Shown: one piece after another, positions 47,047 through 56,731 of the stretch
Layout of the letters: every line of letters begins with the position of its first letter
How positions within the stretch are numbered: the first letter of the stretch is position 1
Assembly (NCBI RefSeq): GCF_000220505.1
Contig: NZ_AFPJ01000020.1
Location: 29,177 to 93,176 of the forward strand
DNA length: 64,000 bases
Reading direction: 5' to 3'
Source of the DNA: Microbulbifer agarilyticus S89
GTDB taxonomy: Bacteria > Pseudomonadota > Gammaproteobacteria > Pseudomonadales > Cellvibrionaceae
Translations under genes and position numbers: made by a program
Notes under the pieces: generated by a model
What the model saw: the letters and a program-made list of their open reading frames with translations, nothing else
Databases searched by the model: none
What the model was told of the DNA's origin: nothing

Positions 47047-47262
47047 GTACCTGCCGGAATGTTCAGGACTGGCGATCGGGAGATCCGCGCAGGCGGGCCG
47101 GCGAGGCATTCAGGAGAGCCATGCCATACGCTTCCCGGTTTGAGGCACGAGATCCAATGTGACCCGAAGTCCGTAGAGACTTGTATCGAAGGTCACTTCG
47201 GCCTAAAACATCACAACTCAAAATAACGAATTACCCTTCATCCATTAGCATTGAGACATACC

Positions 47263-49167
47263 ATGAAACTCAAGTTAACTCTGCTGGCAGCGGCCATAAG
47301 CGCGCTCGCCGTGACAGGTTGCGACCGCGAACCAGCCGGTCAGCAAAACAATGCCACCGCAAACGAAGCCGCTGCGGTATCTGAACAAGCCGCCGATGAA
47401 AACACGGGATCTGCGACCGGTGCCGCGGCGCCCGAGGGCGACCCAGAGGTTATCCAGCAAACCAACGAACTGTTTGAGCAGCAATTTCAGACCCTGGTAG
47501 ATCGCAGCCCGGAATTCAAAACCTTCCTGGGTAAAAAAGACGATTACGGCAAGTGGGACGACCTCTCGCCAGAGTTCGAAAAAGAAACCCACGAGATCTA
47601 CAAAAGCCAGCTGGAAGCGCTGAAGCAGATTGATCTGAACAAACTCGACAAGGCCACCCGCCTATCTCTGGACCTTGCCATCCGCAATCTGGAGCAGAAT
47701 ATCGAAGGCTGGAAGTGGCGACTGCACACTTACCCGGTAAACCAGATGTACGCGGTGCACACCAGTGTGGCATCCATGCTGATTAACCAGCACCGTATCG
47801 ACGATGCGTCCGATGCGGAAGCCTACATCTCCCGCCTGAACGCCCTGCCCGCGCATTTCGACCAGTTGATCGAAAACCTGCAGGCGCGCGCCGACAAGGG
47901 CGTGATCGTGCCGAAGTTCGTTTTTCCGTACATTATCAGTGACGGTAAAAACTTGATCACTGGCGCCCCCTTTGATGATGGCGAAGACAGCACCCTGTTT
48001 GCCGACTTCAAGGGCAAGGTAGACAAGCTGGAAATCAGTGACGAAGAAAAAGCCGCGCTGGTTGAACAAGCCAAGACCGCGATGCTCGACAGTGTAAAAC
48101 CGGCGTACGTGAAGCTCACCGACTACTTGGGCGAGCTGGAACAAAAAGCCACCACCGACGATGGCGCCTGGAAGCTGCCAGATGGCGACGCCTTCTATCA
48201 GCATCGCCTGAATGTCTACACCACCACCGATATGACCGCCGAAGAGATCCACCAGAAGGGTCTTGAGGATGTGAAGCGCATTCACGATGAGATGCGCGAG
48301 ATCATGGCCAAGGTGAAGTTTGAAGGTAGTCTGCAGGAATTCTTTGAATTCATGCGTACCGATGAGCAGTTCTACTATCCAGAAACCGAGGAAGGCAAGC
48401 AGCGCTACCTGAAGGAAGCGACTGCAATGATCGACAACCTGAAAGGGCGCATGGATGAACTGTTTATCACCAAGCCCAAGGCAGACCTGGTGGTAAAAGC
48501 GGTAGAGCCCTTCCGTGAAAAATCAGCCGGTAAAGCCTTTTACCAGCGTCCCGCGCCGGACGGATCTCGCCCGGGTATTTACTACGCCAATCTGTACAAA
48601 ATGAGCAGCATGCCGGTGTACCAGATGGAAGCGCTCGCTTACCACGAGGGCATTCCGGGACACCATATGCAGCTGTCCATCATGCAGGAGCTAGAGAACG
48701 TCCCGAGCTTCCGCAAGTTCGGTGGCTACACCGCTTACACCGAAGGCTGGGGACTGTATTCCGAACTGGTACCTAAAGAAATTGGCCTGTACCAGGACCC
48801 CTACTCCGACTTCGGCCGCCTGGCGATGGAGTTGTGGCGAGCTGGCCGCCTCGTTGTCGACACCGGTTTGCATAGCAAGAAGTGGACCCGTGAAGAGGCC
48901 ATCGACTGGCTGGCAGAAAACAGCCCAAACCCGAAAGGCGACGTGGTAAAAGCCATTGAGCGTTACATCGTGATGCCTGGCCAAGCAACCGCCTACAAGA
49001 TCGGCATGATGAAAATCCTGGAGCTGCGGGAAAATGCCAAACAGCAGTTGGGCGACAAGTTCGACATCCGCGAGTTCCACGATGTGGTGCTGGCCAACGG
49101 TGCCGTACCGCTGGATGTGCTGGAACAGCTGGTTACCGACTGGGTAAACAGCAAACAGGGTAACTGA
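47263..49167 (+). CDS. DUF885 lipoprotein, putative zinc peptidase (paralogue 2)
   Basis: The 634-residue protein has a lipoprotein signal (lipobox LAVTGC, Cys20), an Ala/Glu-rich linker and a full DUF885 domain. It contains HEGIPGH at 461-467 and the downstream TEGWGLYSELV block with a likely third-ligand Glu. It shares the plan of the protein at 33855 but differs clearly in sequence. The start is ATG 47263; a TTG four codons upstream is in frame but unlikely. It is monocistronic between sodB and the RoxA-like gene. Confidence 0.87.
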   Translation: MKLKLTLLAAAISALAVTGCDREPAGQQNNATANEAAAVSEQAADENTGSATGAAAPEGDPEVIQQTNELFEQQFQTLVDRSPEFKTFLGKKDDYGKWDDLSPEFEKETHEIYKSQLEALKQIDLNKLDKATRLSLDLAIRNLEQNIEGWKWRLHTYPVNQMYAVHTSVASMLINQHRIDDASDAEAYISRLNALPAHFDQLIENLQARADKGVIVPKFVFPYIISDGKNLITGAPFDDGEDSTLFADFKGKVDKLEISDEEKAALVEQAKTAMLDSVKPAYVKLTDYLGELEQKATTDDGAWKLPDGDAFYQHRLNVYTTTDMTAEEIHQKGLEDVKRIHDEMREIMAKVKFEGSLQEFFEFMRTDEQFYYPETEEGKQRYLKEATAMIDNLKGRMDELFITKPKADLVVKAVEPFREKSAGKAFYQRPAPDGSRPGIYYANLYKMSSMPVYQMEALAYHEGIPGHHMQLSIMQELENVPSFRKFGGYTAYTEGWGLYSELVPKEIGLYQDPYSDFGRLAMELWRAGRLVVDTGLHSKKWTREEAIDWLAENSPNPKGDVVKAIERYIVMPGQATAYKIGMMKILELRENAKQQLGDKFDIREFHDVVLANGAVPLDVLEQLVTDWVNSKQGN

Positions 49168-49457
49168 GTCCCAACTTCACCCTGAGCGCGCTGCCGTCAC
49201 ACACTCGCGGTGACGGTGGCCACCCCTCCCCAATTCTCCGAACCTCTCATTCGTGACATTTGTTCACGCCCTCCTCAATCCAAGCATAACTTTTTGCATA
49301 CCTTTTATATTTCTTGGGCACCTTAACCGCTCCAGTGCCGCTTCCCCCTTTTATTTCGGTTGGCGCAATTTACAATGTGTGGCTTCGCGGTCGCGCCCTG
49401 CGCTTTGCTGCTACCGCCGAAGTACAATTCGATTGCTCTCACTGGGAATACACGCAA

Positions 49458-51479
49458 ATGGATTTTCGTCGTCTCAAGTTACCCCTTGCCCTGTCCGCAA
49501 TTTGCGGGCTCACATTGACCGGCTGCACCCTCGCGCACAAGTTCTTTAAACCCAATATCACCGAAGAACATATTTCTGAGGTGCGCTATCTGGACCAGGG
49601 TTGGACAGACGAAGACCGCCAACTGTTTTACAACACACCGCAGGGAACCGAACTGCAGGGGCTGCACTTCGAGTGGCTACAGGCACTGGAGCAACCGTTC
49701 TCCAAAGAGAAACTGGCCAGCGAAGAAAACATGCGCGGCTGGGGGTTTATTATCGACCCGACCTTCAGCCCCAAATCCAACGCAGGCAGTATTTACCCGG
49801 TAGGCATGGGCAGCCACACCAATACCTTTGACGACTCACAGCGCCTCGACCTGGGCTGTGCCCTGTGCCACACCGGTGAGCTGCACTACAAAGGCACCGC
49901 GCTACGCGTCGATGGTGGCCAGGCGATTCACGGCATGTCCACAAGTGCCCCCGGGGAGTTCATTTTCTCCCTGGGCGCCACCACGCTGGAAACAGCCTTC
50001 AACCCCCTGAAGTGGTCGCGCTTTGCCGACGAAGTCGCGGGTGACGACAAACAGGCAAGGGCGCAGCTAAAGCAGGACTTTTCGGCATACCGCAAACGCT
50101 TCTTTGAATTCGCCAAAGGCCCGGGGCGCGCAGAGAACTTCCCGGTAGCGGAAGGCCGCGGCCGTACCGATGCGGTTGGCCGTATCGGCAACGTGGTATT
50201 CGGCTACAACCTGAATATTGAAGAGAATTACCAACCGGCAGATGCACCAGTGAGCTACCCCTTTTTGTGGGACATCTGGCGTTTTGACTGGGTGCAATAT
50301 ACCGGCTTCACCAATCAGGCCATGGCACGTAATGTGGGCGAAGGCCTCGGGGTGATGGCGCCGGTGAAACTGGTGGACCAAGAGGGGAACCTGCTTCCCG
50401 CAGGCGAATTCGGCCAAACCACCATTGATGTGAAGGGTATGCACTGTGTAGAGACCACCCTGCGCAAACTGCGCCCGCCCAAATGGCCGGAAGATGTGTT
50501 GGGTGAAATTGATGTCACACAGGCCCGTGAAGGCAAGGAACTGTTTGCCGATCAGTGTGCCCACTGCCACGGCCCGCACCCATCCAAGCCTTACCAATGG
50601 GCGGTCGCCGCCAAGCCCGGTGACAACCCCAGCAACCAGCGCGGCGTAAACTGGCAGTGGGATATGTCGGGTCAGATCAGCTATGACGAACAGGATCGTC
50701 CCCTGCGTGAAGACTGGCGTGAGTCCATCTGGGCAGTGCCGTGGATCGATGTGGAGGTGATCGGAACTGACCCCACCGCAGCGAACAACTTTGTCGACCA
50801 TACGTATGACCCCGGCCCTCTGGTCGCCAAAAATCCGAACGACCCGGACGACGACATTAACCGTCGGGTGAATGCCGGTGACGGTTTGCAGTTGCTCGTA
50901 AATGAGTTGGTCCCGGTGCTGTACGAGAACAGCGGTATTTCCAGCGACGCTAACGGCATCGCCGATTACGACGGGCTGAATGTGCCCTTCCGCATCGTCA
51001 ATAAAGCCGCGTACAAGGCTCGCCCATTGCACGGTGTCTGGGCCACCCCACCCTTCCTGCATAACGGCTCGGTACCCACTATTTATGACCTGCTCTCGCC
51101 GAGGGAGGTTCGCCCGGTACGCTTCGGTGTCGGCCACCGCGAATACAATCCACAGAAGCTGGGTTACAGGACCGAGATGCGCCGCGGTAATTTCGAGTTT
51201 GATACTACGAAAAAAGGAAACAGCAATAGCGGGCACCAGTTCACCGACGCCGATGTGCCCGGGCGTATTGGCCGGCGCTTCAAGGAAGGCGAGCGCCTGG
51301 CACTGCTGGAATACCTGAAGGTGATGGGTAATCCGGACTTCTCGGAACGCTTGAATGGCGACCCGCAAAACTGGGATCAATACCCGGAGCCTCCAGCCAG
51401 CGCCATCGGCGACCAGGCCTGCGCGCCCTTCCGCCACGATGCTGCACCACAACTGGTTAACAGCGAGGTAACACCATGA
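49458..51479 (+). CDS. RoxA-like dihaem c-type cytochrome (lipoprotein)
   Basis: The 673-residue product has a lipoprotein signal (LTLTGC) and two haem-c motifs: CALCH (134-138) and CAHCH (367-371). These are about 233 residues apart, much wider than in MauG or cytochrome c peroxidases. The segment FDWVQYTGF...ARNVGEGLGV and the length near 680 residues resemble the RoxA/RoxB rubber oxygenase group, which cleave isoprenoid double bonds with O2; this comparison is by memory. Natural rubber is an unlikely substrate in this host, so another lipid or terpenoid is possible. The start is ATG 49458, though the open frame begins earlier. The stop overlaps the next ATG (ATGA), so translation is coupled. 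Confidence 0.72.
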   Translation: MDFRRLKLPLALSAICGLTLTGCTLAHKFFKPNITEEHISEVRYLDQGWTDEDRQLFYNTPQGTELQGLHFEWLQALEQPFSKEKLASEENMRGWGFIIDPTFSPKSNAGSIYPVGMGSHTNTFDDSQRLDLGCALCHTGELHYKGTALRVDGGQAIHGMSTSAPGEFIFSLGATTLETAFNPLKWSRFADEVAGDDKQARAQLKQDFSAYRKRFFEFAKGPGRAENFPVAEGRGRTDAVGRIGNVVFGYNLNIEENYQPADAPVSYPFLWDIWRFDWVQYTGFTNQAMARNVGEGLGVMAPVKLVDQEGNLLPAGEFGQTTIDVKGMHCVETTLRKLRPPKWPEDVLGEIDVTQAREGKELFADQCAHCHGPHPSKPYQWAVAAKPGDNPSNQRGVNWQWDMSGQISYDEQDRPLREDWRESIWAVPWIDVEVIGTDPTAANNFVDHTYDPGPLVAKNPNDPDDDINRRVNAGDGLQLLVNELVPVLYENSGISSDANGIADYDGLNVPFRIVNKAAYKARPLHGVWATPPFLHNGSVPTIYDLLSPREVRPVRFGVGHREYNPQKLGYRTEMRRGNFEFDTTKKGNSNSGHQFTDADVPGRIGRRFKEGERLALLEYLKVMGNPDFSERLNGDPQNWDQYPEPPASAIGDQACAPFRHDAAPQLVNSEVTP

Positions 51480-52801
51480 AGTCGCCACACTTCTACCCGG
51501 GATTTACCGCACCAATAATCGTCGTGATGTTTTGCGCTGCCACAGCCTGTGTCGCTTCCGCTAGAGAAACCACGCGCGAAGTACAGCCTGCTGCGCTGGA
51601 CACTCTGGGTATGGAAATCTCCGCCGCCGAGCAAGCCGCCATTACGTCGGCCATTCAATCGGCGCGGGAGATTTCCAAAGCTGCGCATGCGCTCAACAGT
51701 CCGCGATACGGCAATCATTACCGAAGAGACGCCCATGCCAAAGCCACCGGTTGCGTGCGCGCGGAATTCGAAATCAACGGCGATATTCCGCCGCGCTTCC
51801 GTCACTCCATTTTCAGTGAACCCGGCCGCAGCTACCGCGCCTGGATTCGCTTTTCCAATGGTGACATGCAGGTACAACCTGACGGGGAGGGTGACGCCCG
51901 CGGTATGGCGGTGAAAGTAATGGCTGCCCAGGGCACGCCCATTGCGCCAGAACTGGCGGATGCAGGCAGCACCAACCAGGACTTCATCATGACCAACATG
52001 CCGGCGTTTTTTAATCGAAATATTTTCGATTACGCAGACAATATGCAGTACCTGGCCAAGATGGATCGCGGGGGCTGGTTTATGGGTTTGTGGCCACCGC
52101 GGCTGCATCCAATCGAAACCCTGCGGGCCTACCAGACCGTATCCTCGACCATCAATAACCCGCTGGATACGCAGTACTTTTCCATGCTGCCCTATCGCCT
52201 GGGGAATACCCCGGTAAAATTTTCCACCCGCCCCTGCCCGGGCAGCCGCTACCCGGTCACCGTTGGGCAGAACGATGAAAACTTTCTTACCGAGCAGATG
52301 AGCGACACGCTCAACACCGGCAGCGCCTGCTTTGACTTTATGCTGCAACCACGAGTGGCGGGGGCGAGCGAGGCAGACATGCCACTGGATGATGGCACCG
52401 TGATCTGGCAGGAATCACAATCGCCGTTTATCCCCGTGGCACGCGTACATATTCCGCCGCAGGAATTTACCGGTGAGGCTCAGCAAACATTTTGTGAAAA
52501 CCTGTCGATGAACCCGTGGCGCGGTGTTGGCGCGTGGGAGCCACTGGGTAGCCTGAACCGGGCCCGCCGACTGGTGTATAACGCGGTTTCCCAGTTTCGC
52601 CACCAGCACAACGGCGCACCGCGGGCGGAGCCAGGAAACTGGTGCTTGCACAAGGGCGGACAGGCCTGCGATGAATCTCAGGGTTTGCGTATTCGCAAGC
52701 CACGCTGGCCTCTACCGCGGTGTTTCGATGGGCACTACCGCCCAGAAGATGGCAGTGAGGTCATTAGCCAGTGTGAAGGCTACGGCGCAGTCAGATATTG
52801 A
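51476..52801 (+). CDS. Exported catalase-fold haem protein (peroxidase-like)
   Basis: The 441-residue protein begins with a hydrophobic signal and carries catalase-superfamily blocks. These are the distal His in RRDAHAKATGC (His87), SYRAWIRFSNGD, GDARGMAVKV, NQDFIMTNMPAFF and NNPLDTQYFSMLPYRLG, which should supply the proximal Tyr (234 or 240). It is related to the SrpA-like catalase group rather than to classic KatA/KatE, and may act on organic hydroperoxides. Many such proteins are exported. Its start overlaps the RoxA-like stop by four bases. Its 3' end overlaps the convergent hda gene by 11 bases. Confidence 0.82.
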   Translation: MKSPHFYPGFTAPIIVVMFCAATACVASARETTREVQPAALDTLGMEISAAEQAAITSAIQSAREISKAAHALNSPRYGNHYRRDAHAKATGCVRAEFEINGDIPPRFRHSIFSEPGRSYRAWIRFSNGDMQVQPDGEGDARGMAVKVMAAQGTPIAPELADAGSTNQDFIMTNMPAFFNRNIFDYADNMQYLAKMDRGGWFMGLWPPRLHPIETLRAYQTVSSTINNPLDTQYFSMLPYRLGNTPVKFSTRPCPGSRYPVTVGQNDENFLTEQMSDTLNTGSACFDFMLQPRVAGASEADMPLDDGTVIWQESQSPFIPVARVHIPPQEFTGEAQQTFCENLSMNPWRGVGAWEPLGSLNRARRLVYNAVSQFRHQHNGAPRAEPGNWCLHKGGQACDESQGLRIRKPRWPLPRCFDGHYRPEDGSEVISQCEGYGAVRY

Positions 52802-53525
52802 GGACCTGCTTGACGAAGGGAATGGTGACTTTGCGCTGCGCCTGTAAGGAAGCGCGATCAATCTGCTCCAAACAGGCGAACAGGGCGCGGGTATCCCGCG
52901 GCGCCCGGTGCAGAATGTATTGGGCCACATCCTCCGGCAGGTCAAACCCGCGCAGCTTGCTGCGCTGAATCAGGGCGCCGAGCTTGTCGCTGTCACTCAG
53001 GGGGTGAAGCTGGAAGGTGAGCCCCCACTGCAGGCGGGACTGCAGGTCCGCCAGGGTAAGGTTCAGGCCGCGTGGGGACTGTCGCGCCCCCAACAACAAC
53101 TGTCGGCCGCTATCGCGCAACCGGTTGTACAAATGAAACAGCGCGGTCTGCCAATGCGCACGGCCTTCAATTTCCTGGAGGTCATCAATACACACAAGGT
53201 CCAAATTCTCCAACCCCTCGACAATGGGCTCCGGGTCGGCGTGAATGAGGTCCGTCAGTGGCAGGTACTGAAAGCGGCGCCCGGTGGCTTCCGCCACCTG
53301 ACAGGCAGATTGCAGCAGGTGCGTTACGCCACTGCCGGACTCGCCCCAGAGGTACATGGCTTGCTCCGGACTTTGCCCACTGGCAAAAGCCCGCAACATA
53401 CCCACCACCTGACGATTGCCATCATCCGGTGACTGGAAAAAGTTGGCAAAGGTGGCGTCGTCACGCAGGGACACTCCTAAAGGAAGCTGCTGCGGTACAC
53501 CACCGGATTGACTGCTACCTGCCAC
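52791..53525 (-). CDS. hda: DnaA regulatory inactivator Hda
   Basis: The 244-residue AAA+ protein has an N-terminal beta-clamp-binding motif (QQLPLGV, about 12-18), Walker A GESGSGVT (61-68), Walker B LVCIDDL and a C-terminal AAA+ lid with sensor-2 Arg in RDTRALF. Hda joins DnaA-ATP and the DNA-loaded clamp to convert DnaA-ATP to DnaA-ADP after initiation. It lies five bases downstream of the DUF2066 gene, as in pseudomonads. The gene order with purM-purN is consistent with a gammaproteobacterial chromosome. Confidence 0.95.
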   Translation of the reverse strand: MAGSSQSGGVPQQLPLGVSLRDDATFANFFQSPDDGNRQVVGMLRAFASGQSPEQAMYLWGESGSGVTHLLQSACQVAEATGRRFQYLPLTDLIHADPEPIVEGLENLDLVCIDDLQEIEGRAHWQTALFHLYNRLRDSGRQLLLGARQSPRGLNLTLADLQSRLQWGLTFQLHPLSDSDKLGALIQRSKLRGFDLPEDVAQYILHRAPRDTRALFACLEQIDRASLQAQRKVTIPFVKQVLNI

Positions 53526-53530
53526 GAGTT

Positions 53531-54625
53531 TTACTGCCAGCTGTATCGCAATGGGTTCTGCGCGCTTCCGAGCGGCGCGCGGTAACCGGACAGGTCGACC
53601 AGCCCATCGTCGCGGGCCGACTGCAAGTTGCGGTTCAGGGAGAGGACATTCTGCAGGGTTTGCAGCTGGGTGCTGGTGGTCAGCGCCAGGGTCAGGCGAT
53701 CGCCATTGACGGCGAGCACATCTGCGCTGCTGACCTGGGCCAGCCCCTGCAGGTAGGACGTCGCCGCGGAATACTGGGCGAAGCTACGAATACCGGAGAT
53801 CTCCACCAGCACCGCGCTGGTCACGCCGGTATCAGAACTGCGCACCGCATAGCGCTCTGCCAGTAAATTGGCGGCACCATTCACACCGCGCAACGCCACT
53901 TCTTCCATGGAGCTGCCGCTGGCATCGAAAGCGTAACTGCGGCCACCATGGATAAGCAGCCAGTTGGCTTGCCAGCGCTGACCAGAGGTCTGCAGCAGGC
54001 GCCCCATTAAGGTGGCATCTGGACGGTAGCGCACACCCGCGCGCTCAGCCGCACCTTCATCCTGTGCCCACAGGCTCCCCAGCGGCATGTTGCGCTGGTC
54101 ATTCAGGTCCATAACGGGAAAGTCGAGCGGCAGGCCGCGCTCCATGGCGAGGCCGTCCAGCAGGCCGAACAGCTCCGGATAATCTTCCTGACGCAGGGAG
54201 TCGCGCCCGCCTTGCAGGGTATCCACCGCCATCCACACCAGAGTGCCGGGGCGGTTGTTGGGCCACAGCGGCAGCTGCAGCTTGTGCACCAGATCACCCA
54301 CCGCCTGCGGGTCAAATGCCAGATTCAGGTACAGCTGGTTGCCATCACTTTCATAGCGGTAGCTTTGCAGCAGCTTTTGCGACTGCTTGAGCACCGGTGC
54401 AATCTTGGGGTTACTGGCAATCTCAAGGTCACCGGTGACCCGCACAAACACACGCTCCAGGCCGCGCGCCGTGGCGCTTGCACGGTCGCTGGCGCCGCGG
54501 CTTGCCACCGCCTCACTCACATCGTAGAGGTCTGGCATGACGCGGGCAGTAGCAGGCAGGGCCAGCAACACCGCCAACATGAAAGCGAAACAGAGTAGTA
54601 CCCGGGGGGTTAAGATCGATGGCAT
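53531..54625 (-). CDS. DUF2066 periplasmic protein
   Basis: The 364-residue protein has a signal peptide (core LLCFAFMLAVLLALPATA, cleavage near ATARV). A beta-rich mature part with repeated LxxYRYES/LNLAFDPQAV blocks is typical of DUF2066. Family function is unknown. The gene is conserved between hda and purMN in many gammaproteobacteria. I use ATG 54625, the first methionine before the signal peptide; the frame is open further upstream. It is transcribed with hda and divergent from purM. Confidence 0.87.
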   Translation of the reverse strand: MPSILTPRVLLCFAFMLAVLLALPATARVMPDLYDVSEAVASRGASDRASATARGLERVFVRVTGDLEIASNPKIAPVLKQSQKLLQSYRYESDGNQLYLNLAFDPQAVGDLVHKLQLPLWPNNRPGTLVWMAVDTLQGGRDSLRQEDYPELFGLLDGLAMERGLPLDFPVMDLNDQRNMPLGSLWAQDEGAAERAGVRYRPDATLMGRLLQTSGQRWQANWLLIHGGRSYAFDASGSSMEEVALRGVNGAANLLAERYAVRSSDTGVTSAVLVEISGIRSFAQYSAATSYLQGLAQVSSADVLAVNGDRLTLALTTSTQLQTLQNVLSLNRNLQSARDDGLVDLSGYRAPLGSAQNPLRYSWQ

Positions 54626-54927
54626 TGGCTCGCGGTCCCCTTTTACCTCTTTATATGTCACAGACACTGGCTCCATCACAGACGTTAATACTGGTCCAGA
54701 CATGCTATTACCTATCAGGCGCACATTTGATCGCCATCTATCAGCAGAATTCGCTGCCTCGGGTGGCAATCTCGCGGTGCGTTCCCACGCCGAAGGCGAA
54801 CCTCGGCAGTCAATTAGCGACTATTGTATCAGTGTCGGCTGTTTCTCCCAGCCTTCAGTTCGCACATTCAGGTAAATTTCTACTAGAATACGCGCCCTTC
54901 TTATCTAGGCCCTTATCAGGTTGAACC

Positions 54928-55989
54928 ATGAGCGACTCCAAGCCCAACTCCTCCGCAAGCCCTTCTCTCAGCTATAAAGACGCCGGTGTCGATATCGACG
55001 CGGGCAACGCTCTGGTTGAGCGTATCAAGCACGTAGCCAAGCGCACCACGCGCCCGGAGGTCATGGGCGGCCTGGGCGGCTTTGGCGCCCTCTGCGAGCT
55101 GCCCAGCGGCTATAAAGAGCCGGTGCTGGTTTCTGGCACCGATGGTGTCGGCACCAAACTGCGCCTGGCCATGGATCTCGGCATTCACGACAGCATCGGC
55201 ATCGACCTGGTCGCCATGTGTGTCAACGACCTGGTGGTCGCCGGCGCTGAGCCGCTGTTCTTCCTCGACTACTACGCCACCGGCAAGCTGAACGTCGACA
55301 TCGCAGCCGACGTGGTCACTGGTATCGGCAAAGGCTGTGAGCTGGCCGGCGCGGCACTGGTAGGCGGCGAGACCGCCGAAATGCCGGGCATGTACGAGGG
55401 TGATGACTACGACCTGGCAGGCTTCTGTGTGGGCGTGGTGGAAAAATCCGAAATCATCGACGGCAGCAAGGTCAAAACTGGCGACAAGCTGATTGGCCTC
55501 GGTGCCTCTGGCCCGCACTCCAACGGCTACTCCCTGATCCGCAAGGTTCTGGAAATCAGCGGTGCCGACCTGAACAAGGACCTGGAAGGCAAATCTCTGG
55601 CCGAGTCCCTGATGGCACCGACCCGTATCTACGTGAAGAGCCTGCTGGCCCTGATGAAGGAAGTACAGGTAAACGCGCTGAGCCACATTACCGGTGGCGG
55701 CCTGCTGGAAAACCTGCCGCGCGTACTTCCGGACAACGCCCGTGCCGTTATCGACACCAAGAGCTGGGACCTGCCCCCGGTATTCCGCTGGCTGCAGGAA
55801 GCCGGCAACATCGAAAGCCGCGAGATGTACCGCACCTTTAACTGTGGTGTGGGCATGGTGATCTGTGTGCCCGCTGACCAGGCTGACAAGGCCGTTGCCA
55901 AGCTGCAAGAGCTGGGTGAAGACGCCTTCATCGTCGGCAGTATCGAAGCCGCCAATGGTGGCGAAGCGGTTGAATTGGCGGGCCTGTAA
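54928..55989 (+). CDS. purM: Phosphoribosylformylglycinamidine cyclo-ligase (AIR synthase)
   Basis: The 353-residue protein is the standard Pur[20 protein letters not shown] opens the fold, [14 protein letters not shown] and [25 protein letters not shown] form the ATP site, and [11 protein letters not shown] is conserved. It converts FGAM and ATP to AIR, step 5 of purine synthesis. It is 6 bases upstream of purN in an operon and divergent from DUF2066-hda. Confidence 0.97.
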   Translation: MSDSKPNSSASPSLSYKDAGVDIDAGNALVERIKHVAKRTTRPEVMGGLGGFGALCELPSGYKEPVLVSGTDGVGTKLRLAMDLGIHDSIGIDLVAMCVNDLVVAGAEPLFFLDYYATGKLNVDIAADVVTGIGKGCELAGAALVGGETAEMPGMYEGDDYDLAGFCVGVVEKSEIIDGSKVKTGDKLIGLGASGPHSNGYSLIRKVLEISGADLNKDLEGKSLAESLMAPTRIYVKSLLALMKEVQVNALSHITGGGLLENLPRVLPDNARAVIDTKSWDLPPVFRWLQEAGNIESREMYRTFNCGVGMVICVPADQADKAVAKLQELGEDAFIVGSIEAANGGEAVELAGL

Positions 55990-55995
55990 TCACAT

Positions 55996-56661
55996 ATGTC
56001 TGCCGACCCTTCCTCTCCAACGCGCAAGTGCCGCGCCGTAGTCCTTATCTCCGGCAGCGGCAGCAACCTGCAGACGTTCCTCGATGCCGCGGCAAACGCG
56101 GAGTGCGCATACGGCGTTGAAGCTGTCATCAGCAACAAAGCCGATGCCTACGGACTCACCCGCGCGCAAAATGCGGGTGTGTCGACCGAGGTGCTGAGCC
56201 ACAAGGACTTCGCCGATCGCGACAGTTTCGACCGGGCCATGGTCGAGCTGATCGACAGCTACGAACCGGACCTGGTCATACTGGCCGGGTTTATGCGCAT
56301 CCTTACCCCGGACTTTGTACGCCACTACAGTGGACGTCTATTGAACATTCATCCATCTTTGCTGCCAAAGTACCAGGGCCTGCACACGCACCAGCGTGCT
56401 CTGGAGGCGGGCGACAATGAACACGGCGCCACCGTACACTTTGTCACCGAAGAACTAGATGGTGGACCACCTATTTTGCAGGCTGCTGTACCCATCGAAG
56501 CCGGTGATACGCCCGAGGTGCTTGCACAACGGGTGCTGGTGCAGGAACATAAAATCTACCCGCAGGTGGCCCAGTGGTTTGCCCAGGGGCGTCTTCGCAT
56601 GGACGGTGACCGCGTCGAATTCGACGGAGAGCTACTGCCTCGCAGCGGGTTGCGGTTGTAG
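55996..56661 (+). CDS. purN: Phosphoribosylglycinamide formyltransferase
   Basis: The 221-residue enzyme formylates GAR with 10-formyl-tetrahydrofolate. Catalytic Asn117 and His119 lie in LLNIHPSLLPKY and Asp155 in EELDGGPPI; the GAR phosphate loop is ISGSGSNLQ. Length is normal. It overlaps nothing and follows purM by six bases, so the pair is co-transcribed. A paired inverted repeat after the stop leads into the DUF3108 gene. Confidence 0.97.
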   Translation: MSADPSSPTRKCRAVVLISGSGSNLQTFLDAAANAECAYGVEAVISNKADAYGLTRAQNAGVSTEVLSHKDFADRDSFDRAMVELIDSYEPDLVILAGFMRILTPDFVRHYSGRLLNIHPSLLPKYQGLHTHQRALEAGDNEHGATVHFVTEELDGGPPILQAAVPIEAGDTPEVLAQRVLVQEHKIYPQVAQWFAQGRLRMDGDRVEFDGELLPRSGLRL

Positions 56662-56674
56662 GGTCGGAACAATT

Positions 56675-56722
56675 TCCGGCCTGAGAGCATCCATATAGAT
56701 GGAAGTCCAATAACAGGCCGGA
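56675..56722 (+). promoter_or_regulatory. Hairpin between purN and DUF3108, overlapping the ribosome site
   Basis: The 9-base arms TCCGGCCTG (56675-56683) and CAGGCCGGA (56714-56722) are perfectly complementary, with a nested TCCAT/ATGGA hairpin inside. The right arm includes the first three bases of the GGAGG ribosome site (56720-56724) of the downstream TTG-started gene. No T tract follows, so it is more likely a translational control or attenuation structure than a terminator. Confidence 0.6.
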
Positions 56723-56731
56723 GGTTATCTC

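Noticed and set aside
50067-51488. 473-codon minus-strand open frame opposite the RoxA-like gene
   Set aside because: The plus-strand gene has a lipobox, two CxxCH motifs and coupled translation; the reverse frame has none of these.
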